A DNA stretch of 64,000 bases from Paroedura picta (Eukaryota; Chordata; Lepidosauria; Squamata; Gekkonidae): positions 18,959,345 to 19,023,344 of the forward strand of contig NC_135381.1 of assembly GCF_049243985.1 (NCBI RefSeq). Direction: 5' to 3'. The position numbers and the translations under genes are program-made. Below the pieces are notes generated by a model, which had not been told where the DNA came from, did not search any database, and saw nothing but the letters and a program-made list of their open reading frames with translations. Below, piece after piece: positions 1 to 14,728 of this stretch (position 1 is the first letter of the stretch; every line of letters begins with the position of its first letter).

Positions 1-1199
1 CTAAGCAGCCAAGGTGAGACTCAAGCAAGAATATCCTAAATGCGCCAGGTCAACCGAGAGCAAAGTCCAGCTGAAGTCTTTGTGTCTCCAAAAGGGAATC
101 TGCTCCAGCAATTTATAGAAATCCAAGGAGCCCAATGCAAGCTGGTGCCCAACTCACTTTAGACTCCAGAGGTCAGTCAAGCCCAGCCCAGGAAAATCAA
201 GTAGTCTGACCAGGCACCTAGAACAGGACTCCCCAGCCTGGCTGAACCTGTGGCCACTTTGAAACATAGCAGAGTGGCAGAGCTGCTAGCACACAATGAC
301 TGCCACGAGGGCTAGGCCCAGTCTCAAAAGGTGTGGAGGTTTCAAGGCAAGCAAATGCCACCAAATGGGTGCTCCCTGCATTCCCCATAAGGGGCATCTC
401 CCACTCCTGGGAATGGGAGAAAGGCCACACTGGTGGGTGTTTTTAGAAAGCCACAAACAGCCACCAGAATGCAGCCATGGACACTATGTTGGCTGGGGGA
501 CCTGCTTTGTCAGTAGTAGCAGGAAAGGGGCAAAGACTTCAGCCTGCTGCTGTTGACAGAGTTCCATTACAAAGCCCACCTGACAGGTTCTGTAGAGCCA
601 GACTGGCAGCAGGCTCCTTCTGCAAGAGGCCCGCAGAAGGCCCAGGACTTGTGCTCCACTCCCCTGAGCCAAGCTCTCCCTTTGGCCACACCAAGGCTTG
701 GGCTAAGGAGCTCCCACACCCAGAGGGCCTGGAAAACACTCAGGTCTGCAGACATGAAGGGGGAGAGAGGGCAGCCCTTGGCCCTAATTGCCAGCTAGAT
801 GACTAAGAGGTTCTTTGCAGTGGGAGCCCTGCACCTTAGAAGAAGCGTCCTGACTCCTGCCCTTTCCACTGCTAGCTTGGGTGTCTGCGCTGCACCGGAG
901 AGGACCCACCCTCAGCAAGAGGGCTTTCCGTGCTCACTTCCCAAGGAGGGGGCATCTGGATGCCTGCACAGCATTCGGGCCTTCGGGCTGCAGCCTGGCC
1001 CCCCCGGATCCCCCCCCCCAAGCAGCTGGTGGCATGAGGCTGCTTTTTCCTTCTGCTTCAACAATACCCAGCCACGGGCACAGGAGGAGACACCCGGGAA
1101 AAGCGAACCATTCCCACCAGCTGGGAAGCCTGGGAGATTCTCTGCCGGCAATCTAGTGAGCCCCGTGGGAAGCAGGCAGACTTTCCTGTCTGGCCACCA
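1..1199. other. Unassigned flank, no gene recognised
   Basis: Mixed-composition sequence with no domain, repeat family or splice-bounded exon that I recognise. Open frames here are short and carry no family signature. It could be the first intron or 5' flank of a gene whose promoter is the CpG island that follows. Confidence 0.4.
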
Positions 1200-2010
1200 G
1201 ATAGCCCCGGGCGGCCGGCCATGTGTCCGGGTCTCTCTCACAGTCTCTTTAGAGGGGTGCCCTCCCCCATGTCAGAGGGCAACGACCCAGGGGCTCGGAG
1301 GTGCCCTTCCGAAGGGCCGCTTTCCCGGAGCCGCAACCGACCACTCCGTAGCCCTTCCCAGGAGGCGGCCGAAACAGAACTCGACGGGAAGCGCGGAATA
1401 GCCGGTGGAGCCCGCAAAGCGGCTTCTACGACTGCACGGGGGGATCGCGGCGTCCAGCGCCCGCGCCCCCTCCTCGGGAGACATCGGTTTGCGTGCCCGT
1501 CCTCTCCGCCGAGGCAACCGCCCGGAGCGCGGCGAGGTCTAAGATCCCCAGGTTCATCATGCCAGGAGGAGGACGGGTGAGACTCTCAGGGGCCCACAAG
1601 ATTCCTGGCCTTTAGGGGGGAGCGCGGCGAGACCGAGCAGGCTTTCAGCGAACCTGCCACGCACGCAGCGCAGCCCAGCAGCGCCTGGCTGCGCCATCTC
1701 CCATGCACACCCACTCAGCGGAAGGGATCGGCATCAGCGCCAAATAAGCAAGCCAAAGCGGTGACTAGTTTTGCGCGGCGGGAGGCACCACTGACCTGCT
1801 GCTGAGCTGCTCTCTGCCCCTCCGTCCATTCTGCGTCGTCGCGAGCCAACCCAGCACTGATCTGCCCAAGGGGTCCGCGCGCGATAAGTTTTGTTCTGCA
1901 GGCCGCGCCCCTTCCGCGGCTAGCTCCGCCAATCGCTGGACGCGGTGGGCGTGGCTTGCCCGGGAACTGTCACAGCGCCACGCGCTTTAAGCTACTACGG
2001 CGTTTGGGCA
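1200..2010. promoter_or_regulatory. CpG island, probable promoter of an unidentified gene
   Basis: CpG-rich stretch, unlike the CpG-poor DNA on either side. It has a CCAAT box at 1929-1933 and GC-box-like sequence near 1946, and is followed by an A/T-rich TATA-like run near 2022-2033. Vertebrate CpG islands usually mark promoters and first exons. No coding exon could be assigned on either strand, so the direction of transcription is open; a minus-strand gene running off the left edge is as likely as a plus-strand one. Confidence 0.55.
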
Positions 2011-2754
2011 ACTCTCCAAAAACAATATATAAAGAATCAAAACGGCGGTGAAAAAATACAAAAACTCCTCCCCCAACATCTGAGCAGTTGGAAGTTGGAA
2101 CCAGTATGGAATATAATAAACGACTGGTGATGGAAGAAAACCAGAGGGTCGGTCACTCAGTGGCTCCGGATAGTTCTAACACCAAATTCTGGAAGGGGGG
2201 GGGGGGATGATCTGTTCTCAGTCCCGGGTACTAATAACATTTGGCTTTGGCAAACGAATGTGATTGAAGTTGGGTATTTGCTTACAGAGGATGTAGCCTC
2301 TTTTAAAGGCACACACAATACCTTTATTGGCATATAGCAGATTAGCAAGATAAAGAAAGATACTCAAGATACATCAGTCAGTTTAAATTTAAAAACCGAA
2401 GACAGAAATTCAGCCATAATAAAAGTGACATCGCCATCCTTATCACTCCATAAAAACTGGCAGATCAGGTCTCTTGAATGCTTTCTCCATTTTGGTATAT
2501 ATATAAAAGGAATCATGTGCCTTCGCCGGACAATGAACAAGGGTCTTTGAAAGGCATAGCTGCCTTTAAAAGACAGGTGAGACAGACATGTAGAGGAGCA
2601 GCTACTAGCCCTGGCAGCTGAGGGAGCCCCCACGTTCAGAGGCAGTGTCCCTCAGAAGGCCAGGGGTCGGAGGCAATAGCTCTTGTTGGCCCTCCAGATA
2701 TATTGGTCGGCTCCGGCAGGGCTCTTTTGAATGTATAGAACCAACGGTCATAAA

Positions 2755-2930
2755 CAGGGGTAGCCAACCTGTGGTCCTCCAGGTGTTCATGGACTACAAT
2801 TCCCATGAGTCCCTGCCAGCAAATATTCATGGACTAAAATTCCCATGAGCCCCTGCCAGCAAATGCTGGCAGGGGCTCATGGGAATTGTAGTCCATGAAC
2901 ATCTAGAGGACCACAGATTGACTACCTCTG
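2755..2930. mobile_element. Palindromic hAT MITE (CAGGGGTAGTC family)
   Basis: Near-palindrome beginning CAGGGGTAG and ending with its complement. It is flanked by the 8-bp TSD gtcataaa on both sides, the TSD length of hAT transposons. This copy is longer than its relatives because part of the left arm is repeated. It has no coding capacity, so it would have been mobilised in trans. Confidence 0.85.
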
Positions 2931-3454
2931 GTCATAAACACCCCTGTTCGGCTGAATTAGGTTCTCTGCTGGGACCAAACCCAACTTGCACCACTCAAAG
3001 AGCCAGCAACCCCTGCTGCTACTTGTGAACAAGAGCTGGAGCTTCTCTAATTCACACGGGTTGCTTCAGGCAGGAGCTTGTCTGCCAGTCCCTTACTGCC
3101 AGTGCAAATGTCGCACCAGTTTTTTTACTCCCTTCATTGCCAGTCCCACATGCATTGAAAAGACACAAGACTGTTGAGATGGGATTGTTGTTTCATCCAT
3201 TCAAAAGCCAGGGGGTGCATTGAAGTCGGAATCCTAAGCAGTTTTACTCAGAATCCTCCCCAGGTGGGGCCTCCTCCCAAGAAAGCGATATCATGATTCC
3301 ACAGAAGTGCCTTTCTCTTTTTCAGTCTTACTCTCCAAATGGGGGAGATGGACTTAAAAAAAAAGATGGCCCCGGGGGAATATAGAGACATACCTCTCAA
3401 TTTTAATATAGTGCATGCTTTTCAAAGTGCAGTGTAAGAATATCTCTCCTGCAA

Positions 3455-3905
3455 GCAGCTTGAGTCTAATGACACCTTTAAGACCAACAAAGTTTTATTC
3501 AAGGTATAAGCTTCCATGTGCAAGCTCACCATTAGGTATTTTCCTCAACCATTACATGTGTGTGTGTGTGTGGGGGGGGGGTTGTTGGTTGCCAGGAAGA
3601 GCTGCTTAGAGTCAAGATACTCTTAGAGTCAAGATACATATCTATTTGTTAATGCTATCTATTTGTATGCTAATTTGCTGCCATTCACAGATTTCAGTTG
3701 AGTCTAGCTAGTCCTTCCTGACAAATAGCATCTCCCCTGCCTCTTTGTCCTATATGCAAAGGCTGAGGAAATTTCGTTTCAGTGTATTTGGAGAAGTGTA
3801 CGTGCACACGAAAGCGTATACCTTGAATAAAATGTTGTTGGTCTTAAAGGAGAACAGGACTAAATTTTTTTCCACCGCTGCCTTAAACCAACACGGCCAC
3901 CTTCT
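3455..3905. mobile_element. Inverted-arm dispersed repeat with hammerhead-like core (copy 1)
   Basis: Left arm at 3455-3530 (ctttaagaccaacaaag...ttattcaagg) and an inverted right arm at about 3786-3905 (accttgaataaa...ttggtcttaaag), separated by unrelated sequence with a TG run. The right arm carries an eroded CTGANGA/hairpin/CGAAAGC block near 3788-3815. Same family as copies at 9.06, 17.65, 26.56, 44.29 and 56.23 kb. Confidence 0.6.
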
Positions 3906-4121
3906 GAATCCGTCGCGAATAGTACAACACCACCTCCTGGTGGTAAAAAGCCGCTGAGACTGCGTTGTGTTCTTCTTTTGGAAGTATATGCGCATTTAGT
4001 TAAGATTCTGCGATACTTTTTTTAAAAGATTGGGAAATGATTCCAATGTCGGTAGGTTAAATTGAAATGTGTTGGGATATGGCAAATACAAATAAGTTTC
4101 GTTGAGAAAACGTTTGAGAAT

Positions 4122-4126
4122 AAAAA
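4122..4126 (-). terminator. RNA polymerase III terminator of tRNA-Glu
   Basis: Run of five T on the minus strand, 8 bases beyond the 3' end of the tRNA gene. This is a normal Pol III stop signal. Confidence 0.7.
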
Positions 4127-4134
4127 GCTACAAC

Positions 4135-4206
4135 TTCCCATACCGGGAGTCGAACCCGGGCCGCCTGGGTGAAAACCAGGAATCCTAACCGCTAGACCAT
4201 ATGGGA
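4135..4206 (-). tRNA. tRNA-Glu (anticodon UUC)
   Basis: The 72-nt cloverleaf on the minus strand has a 7-bp acceptor stem (TCCCATA with TATGGGA) and discriminator A. The A box starts TGGTCTAGCGG. The anticodon arm is CCTGG-TTTTCAC-CCAGG with TTC in the loop, and the B box is GGTTCGACTCC. No CCA is encoded, as expected in a eukaryote, and there is no intron. Intact stems and both internal promoter boxes argue for a functional gene rather than a SINE remnant. It lies about 1 kb upstream of the Rag GTPase promoter, on the opposite strand. Confidence 0.95.
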
Positions 4207-4631
4207 GGCCATAGAAATGTTCGATATTTTAGTTCTCTTCTTGTTCGCTTTTTGTTGTGTGTTTCGTTGATTTACATACAGAAAATACGAGGACTTTAGC
4301 GAAAAGATCCTAATTGTACAGGCATTCATGCAGCGACACCAAGGGAAGCAATCAAAACAGGATTCCATTGTAGGTGCAGAGTAACGTGTGCTTCACATAA
4401 TTAAATCCGTCATTGTACACTGGATCGTCTGTTCAGTGCACTGGGAGAAGAAAACCGACGGAAAAGGGCGCGTGGCAAACGCTTGACCTGAATTGCACAT
4501 GCATGGGACGCGCGTTGCTTCCTGCGGACACGTTTCACCGGAGCCGAGAAGCCGGCTGCTTCTCGTTTCACAGGCAAGCCTGCTACTACCGAGGAAGGTA
4601 GCTGTGCTGAATGAAGCAGTTCACGGGATGA

Positions 4632-4770
4632 GTCCAGTTGCAGCTTTCAGTCCAACGAAGCTCCACTGCGGGTGGAATCTTTCGTGCGCATGCACCCGCG
4701 AGCTTATACCCATAATTAAACTTCGTCGGTCTGAAAGCTGCAACTGGGCTGCAACTGGGCTTAAACTTTG
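4632..4770. mobile_element. Old inverted-arm repeat related to the hammerhead-like family
   Basis: An inverted repeat of about 23 bp (gttgcagctttcagtccaac and its near complement at 4727-4751) flanks a centre with cgtgcgcatgcac and agcttatacc. The order of parts (CGAAA-like block, AGCTTATACC, AATTAAA, TTGGTCTGAAAG) matches the arms of the other copies, but it is strongly diverged. Confidence 0.4.
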
Positions 4771-4919
4771 TTCCAAGCCTTAGTCTAGTTTTTTGCTTGC
4801 TCTTCGGTTTTGCATGCAGGAACGGCTTAGAAAACATTCCACGTAAAGCTTTTCCGGGCAATGGATATGAAGTCTTTGGAAAACCTTATCTGCTAACTTT
4901 CTGCTTATCCAGAAGGGGA

Positions 4920-5345
4920 AAGAGACAGGGCCATAGCAAGGAAAGGAAGCCCAGCTCCCGCCGCCGGCCGCCTCATTCCCACTTCCCTGCTCCTGGCATA
5001 CCCATAACAAAAATGGGACGCCTAGCTTCCATCGCACTCGTAGTTGCCGCTCTAGGCGATTTAAACTCTATGGTTGACAAGGCAACTAGTCACCTGACCG
5101 TAGCCAAGGGACAGCAAGGAAAGAGGAGGAGGCGGGGCTAGGCTGGAGTTTGGTCACGTGACAGTCCCGAGACACTACTGTGTGGCTGAGTTCCTGAGCG
5201 CTGGAGAGGGCGATACCTGCGCTGGGTGAGTGGATTACGCGAGGCCGGGGCCTTGAGGCCTGCCTGCGGAGGAGGCAGCGGGGATCGCACTCCTCTCCAC
5301 GCCGCAGCTTCCCAACTCTTCCGCTTGGCTGGATCGGATCAGAGG
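4920..5345 (+). promoter_or_regulatory. RRAGA: Promoter and leader exon region of the Rag GTPase gene
   Basis: CpG-rich region with a GC box at 5129-5138 (GAGGCGGGGC) and a perfect GTCACGTGAC palindrome at 5153-5162, which is the CLEAR/E-box consensus of TFEB/TFE3/MITF. Two good splice donors follow: CTGG|GTGAGT with the exon ending at 5225, and AGAG|GTGAGG with the exon ending at 5344. Either could join the acceptor at 7033-7035. There is no obvious TATA box, which suits a housekeeping gene. The exact start site cannot be read from the sequence. Confidence 0.7.
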
Positions 5346-5750
5346 TGAGGGGGACCGGACGGGACGACGAGAGGGGGGGGGAATCTGTTGGGGGTATCTT
5401 TATCTGTCACTTCCGCTTCTCTGGGTCCCCCCCCCCGCCCCAAGAAAGACTCCGGGGGAAGGAAAAGGTTCCGGGGTAAAGCTGCCCGTGATTGAAAGCC
5501 TGGCCTTGCTGTGTAGGTGCTGTTTCTGCACATGCTCAGGGGCAGTTCCAGCCCAGAAAACAGATGTCGGAGCTTCCGCCGACAAAGCCCGAGGGTCAAG
5601 AGAGCCAGGAGTGTGCCCACTGCTGCTCAGTGTGGGGCTGCACGCAGACACTGTGCTAAAAGTGCAATCCTGCACAGGATAAGTGGGGTGGAAGCCGAGT
5701 CCCAAAGGTTGCAAGATTTAGAGGAGGGTCGTTTGTTTCACTCCTTAAAG

Positions 5751-6065
5751 CAGTTTTTCTCAACCTCCCTAATGCCGCAATCCTTTAATACAGTTCCTCA
5801 TGTTTTGGTGAGCCCCAACCATAAAATTATGCAAGTGTTCTTTCACAGAAATTAAACCGAAACTGACCAATGGCGTGAAGATCCATTGTTCATGATTGTA
5901 TATAAATTGTATATAAATTGTATATAAATTGGCAGGCGCCTTCAGGAGGAGTGGCAACAGTGATGGTGCCCTCCTCCCTGGCCAAGCTGTTCGCCCTGCC
6001 GTGACCCCTGTGAAAGGATCGTTCAACCCCAAAAGGGGTCCTGACCCCCAGGTTGAGAACCACTG
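5751..6065 (-). mobile_element. SPIN-like nonautonomous hAT element (copy 1)
   Basis: The termini are CAG..TTCTCAACCT and AGGTTGAGAACCACTG, with an exact 8-bp TSD ccttaaag on each side (5743-5750 and 6066-6073). Next to the right end is GACCCC(T/A)..GGGGTC..GAACGATCCTTTCACAGGGG, the terminal layout I recall for SPIN_NA elements. The middle holds three copies of a 13-bp unit, attgtatataaat. Confidence 0.8.
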
Positions 6066-6214
6066 CCTTAAAGGGTTCTGGCACTGAAGGCACTTCTGTG
6101 AGGGCGTTAACAAGTTGGTGTAGAAGGTGCCAAGTAGTGATCCTGCCTATTGGTCAGATGTTTGTTGTTTTATATGTGCGTGGAAAGCAGTGTGTGGCAA
6201 TATGTGCATGTGCC

Positions 6215-6440
6215 CTGTGGACATAACAGCTGCCTTGTAGAATCCAACCTATGATCCATCTAGTCCAGCATCTTGCTTCCTGCAGTAGCTAACCAGATGC
6301 CCCCATAAAGATTGCAAATACATTACATAGGACAAGGACTCTCTCTGTATTTTCTGCAAATAAGTTGGTTTTTATTCAGCCACTGATAGACTATTCTTTA
6401 TACATTTGTCCAATTCTCTTTTGAAGGCAACAAAGCTAGT
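6215..6440. repeat. Probable interspersed LINE-tail-like repeat
   Basis: The wording 'catctagtccagcatcttgc' followed by 'cagtagctaaccagatgcc' and an A/T-rich tail resembles a common reptile interspersed repeat. I cannot name the family or fix its ends. Confidence 0.35.
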
Positions 6441-6600
6441 TCTGCTCTGACCGGGATGGTCTAGGTTGGAGTGATCTTGGAAGCTAGACAGGATCAGTCT
6501 TGATACATTGAGGCAGGCAAAAGCCAATCACCTCTGATGGTCTCTTGCCTTGAGGACCATATAGAGTCACCATAAATCAGCAGTAACTTAATGATAAAGC
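6441..6600 (+). mobile_element. 5S-rRNA-derived SINE (5S-Sauria type), diverged
   Basis: The head resembles 5S rRNA (gatcttggaagctagacaggatcag). The tail has 'aggcaggcaaaagccaatcacctctg', 'tctcttgccttga' and 'gtcaccataaatcagcagtaactt', matching the body and BovB-like end of squamate 5S SINEs. Confidence 0.65.
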
Positions 6601-7042
6601 ACAGTCCTGCCGCCATCCTGTCTAGAAGCATCTTCCCTGTGTCAGCAGAAGTAGCCCTTGCTACCGAAGGAAAAGGCTCTATCACTAACTAGGGCATGTC
6701 TTTCATAGTAAAATTTGGATCAGAGCCCTGGTTTAGGAAGGCAGTGTAGGAGACTTGCCTTCTTATGAGCCGAGGGGTGGCCTTATATCAGATCTACAGA
6801 AAGGGTGTGCTAAAAAAATCCACTGCTACGCTTAAGGTGCTTCTCGCTGCAGAAGTTTTTTTGCTTGCAGTGATAGTGAAGGGCTTGTGCTTTGCATTGG
6901 GAGGCCTGAGGTAACCTGTTCCCAACCGATGGAGGAGCCTTTTCTCACTTGCTGGAATGCCTATGGCTGGACGTAGGTTGAGAAGAGCAGAATTTGGAAT
7001 AACTTGCCAATACTCTGTCAATTGTCTGTTTGCAGGTGTGGG

Positions 7043-12868
<5,826 letters not shown>

Positions 12869-13270
12869 GTGGTCAAAGAGTGTGGGAGGAGGGGCACTAG
12901 GAGGAGGACTGCTCTGTTCCTACAGGACTCTAACATTGTGGGTGTCTGTTTTGTGGGCTTTGAAATGAGTGTGCTGCTTTCCACTGCAATCTTGTTCTTT
13001 TCTCTTAACGTCGGCTGCTGGTCCACAAGGCAACATTGGGATGTGCTGCAGGCCTTCCAGGACTGTTTTGGGAAGGCCTCCTGTGCAGGCTGGGATTCGT
13101 TTCTAGTCTTACAGACAGCAATGCCTTTCCCCAATATCTGCCTAGTTCCAAACATTGATGAACTACAACAATAGGATATTTACTATTTTATCAACAAGTT
13201 GCTAGAGTAAATTTATAAACTTCTCCTTGTTCTTCAATCATGACAATAAATTTTGTTACCGGGAACTTAA
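12869..13270 (+). other. RRAGA: 3' untranslated region of the Rag GTPase gene
   Basis: Sequence from the stop codon to just after an AATAAA polyadenylation signal at 13245-13250, followed by a T/G-containing stretch. No competing signal is nearer the stop. Confidence 0.7.
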
Positions 13271-13328
13271 GTTTCCAGAGCACTGGAAATTTTATGGGTG
13301 TGTGTGCATGAATACCTTTTCTTTGATG

Positions 13329-13510
13329 TTGTTGTTGTCAGGTGCGAAGTCGTGTCCGACCCATCGCGACCCCATGGACAATGATCCTCCAGGCCTTACT
13401 GTGCTCTACCATTCCCTGGAATCCATTTAAGTTTGCACCAACTGCTTCAGTGACTCCATCCAGCCACCTCATTCTCTGTCGTCCCCTTCTTCTTTTGCTC
13501 TCAATCGCTC
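13329..13510 (-). mobile_element. BovB/RTE LINE 3' fragment
   Basis: Reads (TTG)n, then 'gtcgtgtccgacccatcgcgaccccatgga', later 'gtgactccatccagccacctcattctctgtcgtccccttctt'. This is the reverse of a BovB 3' end and ends in a (CAA)n-type tail. Confidence 0.75.
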
Positions 13511-13690
13511 CCAGGCCAATCGGATCTTGGAAGCTAAGCAGTGTGAACCCTGGTTACTCTTTGGATGAGAGACAGCCAAGAAACTCGGGGATTGCTATAC
13601 AGGGGCAGACAATGGCAAAATACCTCTGAACGTGCCTTGAAAACACAAATGGGGTTGCCATGAGTCAGTTGTGACTTGCCAGTAAAAAAC
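13511..13690 (+). mobile_element. 5S-rRNA-derived SINE (5S-Sauria type)
   Basis: The 5S-like head 'atcggatcttggaagctaag' followed by 'ctggttactctttggatgagagac' is clearly recognisable as 5S rRNA. The body has 'caatggcaaaatacctctga' and 'ttgccatgagtcagttgtgactt', the BovB-like tail. Confidence 0.8.
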
Positions 13691-14041
13691 TAGGGGTGGC
13701 GAGGAGCTCTGTAAGTCAATTATCTTGTGTAAAGAGTTTCTTTCGGGCTTGGCTGTTTTGTGGGAAGTCCTGGAGTTGTAATGTTATGAGACTTCTTTAT
13801 GCACACCTGGATAAATCATAGCAATGTGTCCTATGGCTTTCCTCTCTCACACACACAGTTTTTCACAAGGAAGAAGTTCAGTCCCTGCATTCTTTCTCTG
13901 CCCTTTTCCAGCTCCATGATAAGCTTGAACTGGGATAACTAGAACCGAATGCAGCCACACCCTGGATTATGAGACTGGCGTTCATTCTGGGATCTTTAAA
14001 TTAGGTGTGGCATTTGGGATTGGCGATCAGATCCTGTAAAG

Positions 14042-14161
14042 CAGGGGTAGTCAACCTGTGGTCCTCCAGATGTTCATAGACTACAATTCCCAAACACTGG
14101 CAGGGGCTCACGGGAATTGTAGTCCATGAACATCTGGAGGACCACAGGTTGACTAGCCCTG
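14042..14161. mobile_element. Palindromic hAT MITE, centre shortened
   Basis: CAGGGGTAGTCAACCTGTGG to GACTAGCCCTG. TSD ctgtaaag / ctgtaaaa. The left inner arm is partly lost. Confidence 0.85.
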
Positions 14162-14728
14162 CTGTAAAAAACTAAGCAGCTCCAATAAGGAGTGGCCACC
14201 ACGGGGAGAGTGCTCTCTTTGGAGCTGACGTTCCTCCTTGAAGCTGATTTCAAACTCAAGTTGGGTAACATTCAAATAAAAGGATTGTTTATCTCCCCAC
14301 TCTATCAGAGTTTCAATGAGACCTGGAGGAACAGTTCCATGAGTCTGGATCCATCTCCCCACTCCCTTTCAGCCCATGACTATTTTCAGACACCAAATTA
14401 TCTAGGATTTTTTTTTGGGGGGGTGGGGATCTGATCACGAGTCTCTTGCATCCCCAGAATTGTGAGCATTCAAGCACTAATGCTGGGATGCTCTTCTGGA
14501 AAGGAGGGATGTATCTGCTGCACAGCTGGCTTTGCCTTTGGGAGAGACTAGGCTAGATGCGGCTGAACACCTTTTGGGTGGTCCTGCCACAAGCAAAGAG
14601 GGAGGCACAGTCCCCAAAGGAAGAAGATGCCCTCTTGGCCCGTTCAGGAGGCTCTGTTCTAGCTTTCTATTTGTGCGGCTGGGGAAGGCCTCTGAGCCAC
14701 GGGGATGCAACGTGCCCTCCTGCTGCTG

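Noticed and set aside
799-1401. 200-codon plus-strand open frame running into the left CpG island
   Set aside because: No recognisable motif and no conserved-looking start; probably composition.
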